From Sphingobacterium mizutaii (lineage in GTDB: Bacteria > Bacteroidota > Bacteroidia > Sphingobacteriales > Sphingobacteriaceae): a DNA stretch of 64,000 nucleotides. A program made the translations under genes and the position numbers. The notes beneath the pieces are model-generated. The model saw nothing but the letters and a program-made list of their open reading frames with translations, searched no databases and had not been told where the DNA came from. The DNA is taken from contig NZ_LT906468.1 of NCBI RefSeq assembly GCF_900187125.1, forward strand, positions 1,302,001 to 1,366,000, read 5' to 3'. Of this stretch, positions 18,937 to 28,711 are shown one piece after another. How positions within the stretch are numbered: position 1 is the stretch's first letter; each line of letters begins with the position of its first letter.

Positions 18937-20262
18937 CTAGAATAAGGTAAATTCAACACGTCTGTTCAACTGACGTCCTTCTGGAGTACTGTTGGTAGCG
19001 ATAGGTTGGTTTGGACCATAACCTGTAGCTTCGATACGTGATGCATTTGCTCCTTTAGATACTAAGTAAGCTTTAACTGATTCTGCACGTTCTTTTGATA
19101 GACGTAAGTTCAATTGTAATGAACCGGTGTTATCGGTGTGACCAGCAAGTTTTAAGCTGAAGTTTTTCTCGATCAATAAAGCTGCAACTCTATTCAATGA
19201 TTCGTAAGAAGTAGGACGGATGGTAGCTTTACTTAAGTCAAACTCAAGGTTTTTGATCGCTTCATCAACAACTTTTCTGTCTTCTTCAGTAACTACGATT
19301 TTCTCAACAACTTTAGTTTCGTGTTTCACTTCTGGAAGTGGACATCCTGCTCCGTCAACTTTAGTTCCTGCAGGTGTATCTGGACATTTATCGAATTTGT
19401 TTGCAACACCGTCGCCATCGTTATCTTCTAGACCAGCGTTGATTTCGTCCATGTTGGATTGCAATTTTTCATTTGCAGCAACCAAAGCATCACGCTCAGC
19501 TTTTAACTCATCGTATCTAGCAGCCATAGTCGCTACAGGGTTTGAGTTGCCAAGGTAAGGTTTGTTTCCATCTCCTAATGCGATTTCTAGACCAGCGTGA
19601 GCATACGAGAATAGGTCGTTTTTGTATTGACCGCCACGGATACCATCAAAGTTTTGGTTAGCCCAGTTCAATTGGTAACCCAAGTCGATGTTGATTCCTT
19701 TCGCTACAGCGAATTTGAATCCTGCGTCAACTGGTACAAATAATTTTGTTGAAGATTCTGCAGTAGTTGAAGTTTCTCCTGTTTTTGTAGTTGTTTCGAA
19801 ACTCAATGCACCTACACCGACAGCGAAGTACGGTTTGATGATGCTGTTAAAGAATCTCCAGTTGGTGTTCGCCATAGTGAACTCTCCAGATACAGCAGCT
19901 GACCAAGGCATCTTTGTTTCAAACTCAGAAATTGCTGCGCCAGCCGTTTCGTTCACTCCACTAACTTTACCGCCCATGTATTGAGCTTTAATACCGAAAG
20001 AAGGAGAGATTTGGTTTTTTACATAAGCCGAATAACCTACGTTGTGGTTTAATTTATCGAATCCAGCTCTATTGAAGCCGAAAATGTTGGATTGATTAAG
20101 GACCCCTGCGTTGATACCGATAGACCAAGTTCTGTATTGTGAAGTTGGACCTAAAGTAGTCGTGCCTTCAACAGTAGCCGTGTTGGTTTGTGCGAAAGTA
20201 GCAGAAGAGATTAAAACAGCAGCAGCTAATGCGCTAACTTTTTTAAAGTAAAGTGTTTTCAT
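18937..20262 (-). CDS. OmpA-family outer-membrane protein with TSP3 repeat
   Basis: A 441-residue outer-membrane protein. The ATG at 20260-20262 starts a signal peptide (MKTLYFKKVSALAAAVLISS, cleavage near ATFAQ). The next 200 residues are an 8-strand-type barrel. A short coiled segment (YDELKAERDALVAANEKLQS) and one thrombospondin type-3 calcium repeat (NDGDGVANKFDKCPDTPAGT) link it to a C-terminal OmpA peptidoglycan-binding domain with the key motif LAGHTDNTGSLQLNLRLSKE. It probably anchors the outer membrane to peptidoglycan. The last residue is Phe, as in Bam substrates only when the barrel is C-terminal, which is not the case here. Confidence 0.92.
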   Translation of the reverse strand: MKTLYFKKVSALAAAVLISSATFAQTNTATVEGTTTLGPTSQYRTWSIGINAGVLNQSNIFGFNRAGFDKLNHNVGYSAYVKNQISPSFGIKAQYMGGKVSGVNETAGAAISEFETKMPWSAAVSGEFTMANTNWRFFNSIIKPYFAVGVGALSFETTTKTGETSTTAESSTKLFVPVDAGFKFAVAKGINIDLGYQLNWANQNFDGIRGGQYKNDLFSYAHAGLEIALGDGNKPYLGNSNPVATMAARYDELKAERDALVAANEKLQSNMDEINAGLEDNDGDGVANKFDKCPDTPAGTKVDGAGCPLPEVKHETKVVEKIVVTEEDRKVVDEAIKNLEFDLSKATIRPTSYESLNRVAALLIEKNFSLKLAGHTDNTGSLQLNLRLSKERAESVKAYLVSKGANASRIEATGYGPNQPIATNSTPEGRQLNRRVEFTLF

Positions 20263-20368
20263 AATATTATATGCTTTTATGCCAATGGCATGGCAAATTT
20301 GTTGCCAAAACAACTTGTTTTGGCAACTCAGCCTAAAATATCATGATTTTGTAGTGAAAATCCTATAA

Positions 20369-21226
20369 TTACGCTTTCAAAACCCTTGCGAAGAATGTCG
20401 GGATTTGAATGTTAAAGGCCATTTTTTTGATCACATTGGACTCTGTCAATTGTCTGAAGACACTTTTCTTGCTCTTAGTCAAAATCAAGATGTCCACCTG
20501 TTCATCCAATAGTACGGAAGTGATTGCTTGTGCAACAGTTTCTTTCTGGCGCATGAACAAAGTTTGTGGTTTGATAATATAAGAGATATCGGAGATGCCC
20601 AATTCGCTTTCGATTCTATTGATCCATTCCTTAAAGTCAGCATCAATATCTTTAATGGCTCTGTCGTTGGTATTTACATGGATCAATACCAATCTATAAT
20701 CTGTTTTGAATAATGGCGCTGCCTGTTGCAGAGCAGTAAGCTCAGCTTCTTTAAAATTGCATAGCAAGGCGATATTGTCCTTTTTATATTCAGTGCAGGT
20801 TTCTGGAACGGCCAAGACCGGAGTGGTGGTGTTTAAAATGGTATCATAGGTATTGCTACCGATAAAAACAGCATCTAAGCCAGAAGCGCCTTGTGTACCC
20901 ATGACAACGGCATCGTAAGGAGTTGCATTGGTTACCGCTTTGATTCCATCGTAGAGATTACCATCCTTAAATATGCTATTCAGCTTCACAGTAGGGAATT
21001 CTTGTTGATACTTTGCGATCGTATCTACCATGTTTTGTTCAGCTTCAGGAACTCTAGGGTCGTTCAATGGAGTTTCTCCTTTCACATTGGCATAGGTATT
21101 CGAATGGGAAGAGAATACGTGGATCAAGTCGATTTCTTGTCCAGCTTGTTGAGCGACTTGACAAGCGTAATGGATTGCGTTGTCAGAATTCTCTGAAAAG
21201 TCAATAGGTATAAGTAGTTTGCTCAT
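20369..21226 (-). CDS. Universal stress protein, two-domain
   Basis: A 285-residue cytoplasmic protein made of two UspA domains. The first begins MSKLLIPIDFSENSDNAIHY and contains a nucleotide-site-like VVMGTQGASGLDAVFIGSNT; the second (about residue 150 onward) is more degenerate. It lies 15 bases downstream of a second such gene on the same strand, so the pair is probably co-transcribed and arose by duplication. Role in stress survival is family knowledge only. Confidence 0.88.
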   Translation of the reverse strand: MSKLLIPIDFSENSDNAIHYACQVAQQAGQEIDLIHVFSSHSNTYANVKGETPLNDPRVPEAEQNMVDTIAKYQQEFPTVKLNSIFKDGNLYDGIKAVTNATPYDAVVMGTQGASGLDAVFIGSNTYDTILNTTTPVLAVPETCTEYKKDNIALLCNFKEAELTALQQAAPLFKTDYRLVLIHVNTNDRAIKDIDADFKEWINRIESELGISDISYIIKPQTLFMRQKETVAQAITSVLLDEQVDILILTKSKKSVFRQLTESNVIKKMAFNIQIPTFFARVLKA

Positions 21227-21241
21227 GCTGTATAGTTTTAT

Positions 21242-22081
21242 TTATATTTTGTCGAAAAAAGCTGGTTTATTAAGTTCCAAAGCTAGGGCTTTAGAAACAG
21301 AACTTTTGAATAACCTTTCGAAGAATGTTTTTCTACTGGGTGTGATCAAGATGATCTGCGGGTTAACCTCGGAGATAACTTTGCTGACCACCTCCGGCAC
21401 TGAATCTAATTCGATATCCTCTTTATTGATGGATTCTGCGATGGTGTTCACCTGTTCGATGGAGCCCATCTCACGGATATTGAAGGCCCAAGAGTCCAGA
21501 TCATCCTTAATGTTTTCGGATTTCTGGCTTTCTTTGAACACGTGGATCAAGGTCAAATCCTGCGGTACCCCGATGATTTCCTGAAATTCCTTTAAAGTAT
21601 CCAATTCGGCCGCTTTAAAGTTAGTTAATAAAGAGACATGGTTTATCTCGAAATTGAAGGGCTGGTTCGGGATGACCACGACCGGTACTTCTGATTTTGA
21701 AGCGACAGCAACAGTGGTACTTCCATAGTAAATGGACTTCAACTGGCTTTCACCCGAAGCGCCCATTACGATCATGGCATATTTGCCGGATTGGGATAGT
21801 TCTGTCAGTTTGTCGATGATCAAACCTCTGGAGCATTCAATGCTGATATGCAATGTGGGGAATTTCCTGAGCAGCTGTGTCTGCAATTCTTGTATCTTCT
21901 GATCTGCCAAGAGGCCAGTGCCATTGGTTTCTTCAGAAGCATTTTCTCCTACTGAGCTAGAAGTGTAGCAATGTAATAGGTGGATGTTGTGTTCTTTTTC
22001 CTTAGCGAGCTGGCAGGCATAATCTGCAGCAAACCCGGCATTTTCAGAAAAATCAGTAGGGACAATAATTGTCATCTTCAT
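21242..22081 (-). CDS. Universal stress protein, two-domain
   Basis: A 279-residue paralogue of the downstream gene. It begins MKMTIIVPTDFSENAGFAAD and carries the ATP-loop-like sequence IVMGASGESQLKSIYYGSTT in its first domain; the second domain lacks a clear G-2x-G-9x-G motif. Divergent from alaS across 134 bp. Nothing in the sequence shows its regulation. Confidence 0.88.
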   Translation of the reverse strand: MKMTIIVPTDFSENAGFAADYACQLAKEKEHNIHLLHCYTSSSVGENASEETNGTGLLADQKIQELQTQLLRKFPTLHISIECSRGLIIDKLTELSQSGKYAMIVMGASGESQLKSIYYGSTTVAVASKSEVPVVVIPNQPFNFEINHVSLLTNFKAAELDTLKEFQEIIGVPQDLTLIHVFKESQKSENIKDDLDSWAFNIREMGSIEQVNTIAESINKEDIELDSVPEVVSKVISEVNPQIILITPSRKTFFERLFKSSVSKALALELNKPAFFDKI

Positions 22082-22165
22082 GAATTATTTTGTTGTGTGT
22101 TTTTACAGAGATAAATTTAGGAAAAATATGCGTCATATTAATAAAAATTGGCTTGATTGGCGAGT

Positions 22166-22191
22166 TTACTCATCAAATTTGAGTAAGTTTG
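22166..22191 (+). promoter_or_regulatory. alaS promoter with overlapping palindrome
   Basis: TAAGTTTG at 22184-22191 matches the -7 consensus. TTACTCA (22166-22172) and TGAGTAA (22180-22186) form a perfect 7-bp palindrome with a 7-base centre that overlaps the -7 element, as an operator would. No regulator is identified. Confidence 0.5.
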
Positions 22192-22215
22192 CAGCTAAAA
22201 TTAGACACGAATTAA

Positions 22216-24831
22216 ATGACTAGTAGAGATATACGTCAAGCCTTTTTAGATTTTTTCAAAAGTAAAGGACATCAAATTGTTCCTTCAGCACCAGTAGTCG
22301 TGAAGAACGACCCTACATTGATGTTTACCAATGCGGGGATGAACCAATTCAAAGAATTATTTTTAGGAGAAGCTGTCGCCAAATTCCCAAGAGTGGCTGA
22401 TACCCAGCGTTGTCTACGTGTTTCTGGAAAACATAATGACCTCGAAGAGGTAGGGATTGATACCTATCACCATACCCTTTTTGAGATGCTTGGAAACTGG
22501 TCTTTTGGAGATTACTTTAAGAAAGAAGCCATCGAATGGGCTTGGGAGTTATTGACTGACGTGTTGAAATTAGATAAAGACCGTCTTTATGTGACGATCT
22601 TTGAGGGGGATGTAACCGAAGGCTTGCAAAAAGATGAGGAAGCCTTTAACCTTTGGAAAGCACTGATTCCAGAAGATCGTATCCTATTAGGAAACAAGAA
22701 GGATAATTTCTGGGAAATGGGTGATACGGGGCCATGTGGTCCTTGTTCCGAGATCCATTATGATATGCGTTCGGATGCAGAGCGTGCTCAGGTAAAAGGT
22801 CAGGACTTGGTAAACATGGATGATCCACAGGTGATCGAGATCTGGAACCTGGTATTTATGCAATTCAACAGGTTAAAAGACGGAAGCTTGGTCTCTTTGC
22901 CGGCAAAGCATGTGGATACCGGAATGGGGTTCGAACGTTTGGTTCGTGCCATCCAAGGGAAGTCGTCCAACTACGATACAGATGTATTCCAACCTTTGAT
23001 TCAATTTATTGCTACTAAATCAGGTATTGCTTATGGTACCGATGAAAAGACCGATATCGCAATGCGTGTCTTGTCAGACCATATCAGGGCGGTAAGTTTT
23101 GCTATCGCTGATGGGCAATTGCCATCAAATAATAAGGCCGGTTATGTGATCCGTAGGATCTTGAGACGTGCCGTTCGCTATGCCTATACCTTCTTGCATT
23201 TCAAGAGTCCTTTTATCCATGAGCTCGTTCCAGTATTGGCAGAGCAGTTTAAAGGGGTATTCGATGAATTGTACCAACAACAGGATTTTGTAGAAAAGGT
23301 GATCTTGGAAGAAGAGGTTTCTTTCCTAAGAACCTTGACGCAAGGGATCCAGCGTTTTGAAGCTTATTCTGCTGATCATGACGCGATTGATGGAGAATTT
23401 GCTTTTGAACTGTTCGATACCTTCGGGTTCCCAATTGACCTGACCGAATTATTGGCTAGGGAGAAGGGGATGACCGTGGATATGCATGGTTTCCAACAGG
23501 CATTATTGGCGCAAAAAGAAAGATCAAGAGCTGCTACAGCAATTGATACTGGCGATTGGGTTATTGTAAATGATGAAGCGGAGAGTGAATTTGTGGGCTA
23601 TGATAACTTAACAGCAACCACCGAAATCCTAAAATATAGAAAGGTTTCTAGCAAAGGAAAAGATCAATTCCAATTGGTACTTGCTGAAACGCCATTCTAT
23701 GCAGAAGGTGGTGGTCAGGTTGGCGATAAAGGCTATATCCGTTCTTTAGAGAACAATGAAAAGGTTAGCATCTTAGATACCAAAAAAGAAAATGGACTTT
23801 TCATACATTTCGTAAACCAACTTCCATCTGTCCTGAGTGGCGAATTTGAAGCGGTTGTGGATGTTAAGAAAAGAAAAGATACAGAAGCCAATCACTCTGC
23901 GACGCACTTATTGCACGCAGCATTGAAGCAAGTCTTGGGCGATCATGTGAACCAAAAAGGTTCATTGGTTTCTCCAGATGTGTTGCGTTTTGACTTCTCG
24001 CACTTCTCTAAGTTGACTTATGAGGAGATCAAACAGATTGAGGACATTGTGAATGCAAAGATCCGCCAAGATGTTCCTTTGAAGGAAGAACGTAATGTTC
24101 CTTTCCAAAAAGCGATTGATTCTGGGGTTACTGCTCTTTTCGGAGAGAAGTATGGCGACCATGTCCGTGTGATCACTTTTGACGATTCCTATTCCAAGGA
24201 GTTGTGCGGTGGTACACACGTTGCAGCAACAGGACAGATCGGTTTCTTCAAGATTCTTTCGGAATCTGCGGTTGCAGCAGGGGTAAGAAGGATTGAAGCG
24301 ATTACTGGAACTCGTTCCGAGCAAGTGATCCGTGAACATTTTGAGTTGTTAGATAACCTAAAAGAGCTATTGAACAATCCTAAGGATTTTGTTTCAGCCT
24401 TGTCGAAAACTTTGGATGAGAACAACGCCTTGAAAAAGGAGATTGAGAACTACGTCAAAGAAAAGTCGCAAGGACTGAAAAATGATATCGAGAAGAAGTT
24501 GGAGAAAGTTGGTGATATCAATTATGTCGCTACGATCGTTGACCTTCCTAGTGTAGATGCGGTTAAAACTTTAGCTTATACCTTGAAAGGAGCGATCAAT
24601 AACCTGTATGCCGTGTTAGGGGCGGTGATTGATGGAAAACCAAGCATCACGGTTATGATTTCTGATGAACTGGCTAAAGAAAAAGGCTTACATGCTGGTA
24701 ATATCGTACGCGATTTGGCTAAAGAAATCCAAGGTGGTGGCGGTGGTCAACCATTCTTTGCTACGGCAGGTGGTAAGGATGCAGCTGGATTAGAAAGAGC
24801 GATTTCAAGATCAAGAGAGTTTATTAAATAA
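22216..24831 (+). CDS. alaS: Alanine--tRNA ligase
   Basis: Charges tRNA-Ala; 871 residues, full length. The catalytic domain starts MTSRDIRQAFLDFFKSKGHQ and has class-II motif 2 region YHHTLFEMLGNWSFGDYF. The editing domain carries the zinc-binding HSATHLLHAAL and CGGTHVAATGQIGFF motifs. The C-terminal DHHA1 domain ends with GGGGGQPFFATAGGKDAAGL. The next gene starts 5 bases downstream. Confidence 0.97.
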   Translation: MTSRDIRQAFLDFFKSKGHQIVPSAPVVVKNDPTLMFTNAGMNQFKELFLGEAVAKFPRVADTQRCLRVSGKHNDLEEVGIDTYHHTLFEMLGNWSFGDYFKKEAIEWAWELLTDVLKLDKDRLYVTIFEGDVTEGLQKDEEAFNLWKALIPEDRILLGNKKDNFWEMGDTGPCGPCSEIHYDMRSDAERAQVKGQDLVNMDDPQVIEIWNLVFMQFNRLKDGSLVSLPAKHVDTGMGFERLVRAIQGKSSNYDTDVFQPLIQFIATKSGIAYGTDEKTDIAMRVLSDHIRAVSFAIADGQLPSNNKAGYVIRRILRRAVRYAYTFLHFKSPFIHELVPVLAEQFKGVFDELYQQQDFVEKVILEEEVSFLRTLTQGIQRFEAYSADHDAIDGEFAFELFDTFGFPIDLTELLAREKGMTVDMHGFQQALLAQKERSRAATAIDTGDWVIVNDEAESEFVGYDNLTATTEILKYRKVSSKGKDQFQLVLAETPFYAEGGGQVGDKGYIRSLENNEKVSILDTKKENGLFIHFVNQLPSVLSGEFEAVVDVKKRKDTEANHSATHLLHAALKQVLGDHVNQKGSLVSPDVLRFDFSHFSKLTYEEIKQIEDIVNAKIRQDVPLKEERNVPFQKAIDSGVTALFGEKYGDHVRVITFDDSYSKELCGGTHVAATGQIGFFKILSESAVAAGVRRIEAITGTRSEQVIREHFELLDNLKELLNNPKDFVSALSKTLDENNALKKEIENYVKEKSQGLKNDIEKKLEKVGDINYVATIVDLPSVDAVKTLAYTLKGAINNLYAVLGAVIDGKPSITVMISDELAKEKGLHAGNIVRDLAKEIQGGGGGQPFFATAGGKDAAGLERAISRSREFIK

Positions 24832-24836
24832 GAAAA

Positions 24837-25943
24837 ATGAAAAAGTTTGCAGTATATATTGGATTAGTGGGTTTGTTGTCCGCTGGTTTGTCTTCATGTT
24901 CAAATTCTGATACGATTCAGGTTGGCGGTGTGATCGAGAACCCAGGGAATGTGAAAGTTGTCAGCTTCTACGAAGGTGAGCAGAAATTAGATTCAACATT
25001 TATTGCGGATGGCAACCGTTTTAAGTTCGAAAGACCGGCTACCCAAGAAAGGCTGTTGACCTTGGCTGTCGGGAATAATAGATATCCCATTATTTTGGAA
25101 CCTGGAAAAGCAGTGGAATTCAATGTGAATTTGCAGAATCCAGAACAGTATGAAGTGACGGGTTCGGAGCTGTCCCAGAAGTTAAAGGACTTCGCGGTGC
25201 AAAATTCTAGGATTGATTTCGTTCGGGACTCCTTGCAACAGGCTTTTTCAAGTGCTACCAATAATTTAGATGCCAATGGCATCCAAAATCTACGGTCGGA
25301 GATGCTCATGAAGTTTGAGCCTTTCTTTAAGAACTATATCGCAGAGGCGGTTTCATTTGCACAAAAGAACAATGACCTCGCTGGTTTTTATGTGATGAGC
25401 ACCTTGGATCCAGAGATGGCTGAACCGGAACTAATCGCTTATGCCGACCAAATCAAGGAAGAATTCCCGAACAATCGCTATGTAAATGAGTTCAAGACTG
25501 AGGTTGATAAGTTGAGGAAGCTGGCTGTAGGTCAGCCTGCGCCAGAAATCGTGGCTTATACGCCGGACAATAAAACCGTAAAGCTTTCAGACTATAAAGG
25601 AAAATACGTTTTGGTTGACTTCTGGGCGTCTTGGTGTATGCCATGCCGTGAAGAGAACCCAAACATTGTGAAACAATATAATAACTTCAAAGACCATAAT
25701 TTTACTGTATTAGGCGTGTCCTTGGACAACAATCCAGGATCTTGGATGCGTGCAATCCAAGATGATCACTTGACCTGGACTAATATTTCAGACCTTCAGG
25801 CGTGGAGCTCTCCATTGATCATTGATTATTCCATAAAAGGCATACCTGCATCCTACCTATTGGATGAGCAGGGCGTCATCATTGCTAAGAATTTGAGGGG
25901 TAAGCAATTGGAAGATTTCTTAACGAAAACCTTAAAAAAATAA
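24837..25943 (+). CDS. DUF4369/TlpA-type thioredoxin-fold lipoprotein
   Basis: A 368-residue lipoprotein: signal with lipobox LSAGLSSC near residue 21, an N-terminal DUF4369 beta domain (IQVGGVIENPGNVKVVSFYE), a helical linker and a C-terminal thioredoxin domain with the redox pair in DFWASWCMPCREENP and the cis-proline region KGIPASYLL. Such proteins act as periplasmic thiol-disulfide reductases. It sits 5 bases after alaS, so it may be co-transcribed. A paralogue of the same architecture is at 50374-51486. Confidence 0.88.
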   Translation: MKKFAVYIGLVGLLSAGLSSCSNSDTIQVGGVIENPGNVKVVSFYEGEQKLDSTFIADGNRFKFERPATQERLLTLAVGNNRYPIILEPGKAVEFNVNLQNPEQYEVTGSELSQKLKDFAVQNSRIDFVRDSLQQAFSSATNNLDANGIQNLRSEMLMKFEPFFKNYIAEAVSFAQKNNDLAGFYVMSTLDPEMAEPELIAYADQIKEEFPNNRYVNEFKTEVDKLRKLAVGQPAPEIVAYTPDNKTVKLSDYKGKYVLVDFWASWCMPCREENPNIVKQYNNFKDHNFTVLGVSLDNNPGSWMRAIQDDHLTWTNISDLQAWSSPLIIDYSIKGIPASYLLDEQGVIIAKNLRGKQLEDFLTKTLKK

Positions 25944-25948
25944 GAATC

Positions 25949-25980
25949 AATTGTTAAGTCTATTTTAAGGCTTAACAATT
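25949..25980 (+). terminator. Perfect 10-bp inverted repeat after the TlpA-like gene
   Basis: AATTGTTAAG and CTTAACAATT flank a 12-base loop. It could end transcription of the alaS operon or act as a site upstream of the response regulator; the T-tract is weak. Confidence 0.5.
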
Positions 25981-26043
25981 TCATAACTTTTGGGTAACTT
26001 TATTTTATAATTAAGTATATACCTTAGCAAAAAAACAGCTTAT

Positions 26044-26736
26044 ATGGCCAATAATCAAAAGATTCTTGTGGTTGATGACGAGTCCGACATTGTTGAACTC
26101 ATTTCATACAATTTAACTAAGGAAGGTTACCAAGTATATACCGCTTCTAATGGGAAAGAAGCTATTAAAGTTGCCAAAGAGGTTTTTCCAGACCTAATCA
26201 TCCTTGATGTCATGATGCCTGAGATGGACGGAATTGAAGCTTGTCGTTTGATGCGCTCCATGCCTGAGTTCAAACAGGTCTTTATGGTATTCCTAACAGC
26301 AAGAAGTGAAGAGTATTCCGAAATTGCTGGTTTCCATGTAGGTGCAGACGATTATATTGCCAAACCTATCAAACCTAGGGCTTTAATGAGCCGAATCAAT
26401 GCGATCTTAAGAAGAAATACCACTGAGGTTATAGATGATCAAGTAACTGATAAACTGGAGATCTCCGATCTAGTGATCGATAGGGATTCGTTCTTGGTAT
26501 TCCGTGGCGATGAGAAATTTGTATTGGCTAAAAAAGAATTTGAATTGCTATATCTATTGGCCTCCAAACCCAACAAGGTATTTACTCGGGAACAGATCCT
26601 GAAAGCCATCTGGGAAGACTCCGTCGTTGTTACCAATAGGACGATTGATGTGCATATCCGCAAACTCCGAGAAAAGATTGGCGACAGCTATGTAACTACG
26701 GTCAAGGGAGTTGGCTACAAGTTTGAACTAGAATAA
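26044..26736 (+). CDS. OmpR/PhoB-family response regulator
   Basis: A 230-residue DNA-binding response regulator. The receiver domain has the acidic pair in VVDDESD, phosphoacceptor Asp55 in LIILDVMMPEMDG, Thr85 in VFLTARSE and Lys107 in DDYIAKPIKP. The C-terminal winged helix contains FELLYLLASKPNKVFTREQI and TIDVHIRKLREKIG, the PhoB/OmpR recognition region. No histidine kinase is adjacent, so it is an orphan in this window. A terminator follows. Confidence 0.92.
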   Translation: MANNQKILVVDDESDIVELISYNLTKEGYQVYTASNGKEAIKVAKEVFPDLIILDVMMPEMDGIEACRLMRSMPEFKQVFMVFLTARSEEYSEIAGFHVGADDYIAKPIKPRALMSRINAILRRNTTEVIDDQVTDKLEISDLVIDRDSFLVFRGDEKFVLAKKEFELLYLLASKPNKVFTREQILKAIWEDSVVVTNRTIDVHIRKLREKIGDSYVTTVKGVGYKFELE

Positions 26737-26751
26737 AGAAATTTTAATTAC

Positions 26752-26780
26752 AAACCGGACCAGATTGGTTCGGTTTTTGT
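26752..26780 (+). terminator. Terminator of the response-regulator gene
   Basis: AAACCGGACCA (26752-26762) pairs with TGGTTCGGTTT (26766-26776), one G-U pair, followed by a T-rich tail. Confidence 0.8.
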
Positions 26781-26865
26781 TTTTAAAAGCGCGCAATCGT
26801 TTGCACTAATATATTTTATATATTTACTCAAAATTTTAAAACTTAAATTAAAACGAGAAAAACAT

Positions 26866-28707
26866 ATGTGTGGAATTGTCGGTTACACCGGAACGCGCCA
26901 AGCTTATCCCATCGTGATAGACGGCTTAAAGAAATTAGAATACAGAGGCTACGATAGTGCTGGTATAGCGCTTCAACAAGGAGACTCCTTGAAAGTTTAC
27001 AAAAAGGCAGGTAAAGTCGCTGCATTAGAGGAGTTTGTAGGTGATCAATCCACTGCTGGCACGACAGGAATTGGTCACACCCGCTGGGCAACCCACGGAG
27101 AGCCCTCAGACCGAAATGCTCACCCTCACTATTCCAAATCAGGAAAACTCGCCATGATCCACAACGGAATCATCGAGAACTATGCCCAACTAAAGAACGA
27201 ACTTACGAAAGAAGGATACGAATTTAAATCCGATACGGATTCCGAGGTCCTACTTAACTTCATTGAAGACATACAAGAAAAAAATGAATGTGGTCTTGAA
27301 GAGGCGATCCGTATTGCCCTAAAAAGGGTTACCGGTGCCTATGTAATCTTGTTGATCGCTGCTGATCAGCCGGATACCATTATCGCTGCCCGTAAGGGAA
27401 GTCCATTGGTGATTGGTATTGGCAAGAATGAACATTTCTTAGGTTCTGATGCTTCCCCGATGTTGGCTTATACCAAAGAGGTGGTTTATATCAACGATTA
27501 TGAGTTGGCTATCGTAAAGCCTGATGAATTGATCTTGAAAAACCTAGGTAATGAAATCATCACGCCATTTGTCCAAAAGCTGGATCTAGAATTAGCGGCT
27601 ATTGAAAAAGGTGGTTATGATCATTTCATGTTGAAGGAAATCTTTGAACAACCTACCACTATCGCGGATTCATTAAGAGGTCGTTTGATCTTGAATGAGC
27701 ATAGAATTATCCTAAGTGGGGTAGATGCTATCCAAGATAAATTGGCGAATGCCCGCAGGATTATTATTGTAGCCTGTGGTACGAGTTGGCATGCTGGCTT
27801 GGTTGCAGAATATGTTATTGAGGAATTATGCCGCGTAAATGTGGAGGTAGAATATGCTTCGGAATTCAGATACCGCAATCCGGTAATCAGTTCTGATGAT
27901 GTGATCATCGCGATTTCTCAAAGTGGTGAAACCGCTGATACCTTGGTTGCCCTTGAACGTGCTAAAGAGCAAGGCGCAACAATCTTCGGTATAGTGAATG
28001 TTGTAGGTTCATCCATTGCACGTATTTCCCATGCAGGTTGTTATACCCATGCAGGTCCAGAGATTGGCGTAGCGAGTACTAAAGCCTATACAGCGCAGCT
28101 TGCCGTGTTGATGTTATTTGCCTTGAAGTTGGCAAAAGCGAGAGGAACCATCTCCGATGAGCGCTTTGATGAGCTTTGTCAAGAGTTGCACGATGTTCCA
28201 GAAAAAGTACAATGGGTATTGGAAAATGAGGTTGACAATATCAAAGCGATCGCTTATAAGTACAAAGATGCTCGCGATGTTCTTTATTTAGGTCGTGGCT
28301 ATAACTTCCCAACTGCATTGGAAGGCGCATTGAAGTTGAAGGAAATTTCCTACATCCATGCCGAAGGCTATCCAGCTGCTGAAATGAAACATGGTCCAAT
28401 TGCCTTGGTTGACGAGGAATTGCCAGTTGTTTTCATTGCCAGTAAGGATGCTTACCATGAGAAAATCGTAAGTAATATACAAGAAATTAAAGCAAGAAAA
28501 GGAATGGTAATCTCCGTAATGACGGAAGGAGATGAAGTGACTCCAACCATTTCAAATGATGTCATGGTTGTTCCAGAGGCTGATGAAGTTATAGCTCCTT
28601 TATTGACGGTGGTTCCATTGCAACTGTTGTCGTACTATATTGGAGTGTACCGTGGTTTAGATGTAGATAAACCAAGGAACTTAGCTAAATCAGTAACTGT
28701 GGAATAA
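26866..28707 (+). CDS. glmS: Glutamine--fructose-6-phosphate aminotransferase
   Basis: Makes glucosamine-6-phosphate from fructose-6-phosphate and glutamine, the first step to UDP-GlcNAc. 613 residues. The N-terminal class-II glutaminase begins MCGIVGYTGTRQAYPIVIDG with nucleophile Cys2 and HTRWATHGEPSDRNAHPH. Two SIS domains follow with ACGTSWHAGLVAEYVIEEL, SQSGETADTLVAL and HAEGYPAAEMKHGPIALV; it ends in the conserved KSVTVE. The upstream 85 bases are AT-rich; I saw no glmS ribozyme. The next gene begins 4 bases downstream. Confidence 0.97.
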   Translation: MCGIVGYTGTRQAYPIVIDGLKKLEYRGYDSAGIALQQGDSLKVYKKAGKVAALEEFVGDQSTAGTTGIGHTRWATHGEPSDRNAHPHYSKSGKLAMIHNGIIENYAQLKNELTKEGYEFKSDTDSEVLLNFIEDIQEKNECGLEEAIRIALKRVTGAYVILLIAADQPDTIIAARKGSPLVIGIGKNEHFLGSDASPMLAYTKEVVYINDYELAIVKPDELILKNLGNEIITPFVQKLDLELAAIEKGGYDHFMLKEIFEQPTTIADSLRGRLILNEHRIILSGVDAIQDKLANARRIIIVACGTSWHAGLVAEYVIEELCRVNVEVEYASEFRYRNPVISSDDVIIAISQSGETADTLVALERAKEQGATIFGIVNVVGSSIARISHAGCYTHAGPEIGVASTKAYTAQLAVLMLFALKLAKARGTISDERFDELCQELHDVPEKVQWVLENEVDNIKAIAYKYKDARDVLYLGRGYNFPTALEGALKLKEISYIHAEGYPAAEMKHGPIALVDEELPVVFIASKDAYHEKIVSNIQEIKARKGMVISVMTEGDEVTPTISNDVMVVPEADEVIAPLLTVVPLQLLSYYIGVYRGLDVDKPRNLAKSVTVE

Positions 28708-28711
28708 TATC

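Noticed and set aside
26781..26865. glmS ribozyme upstream of glmS
   Set aside because: The 85-base leader is AT-rich and shows no ribozyme core.
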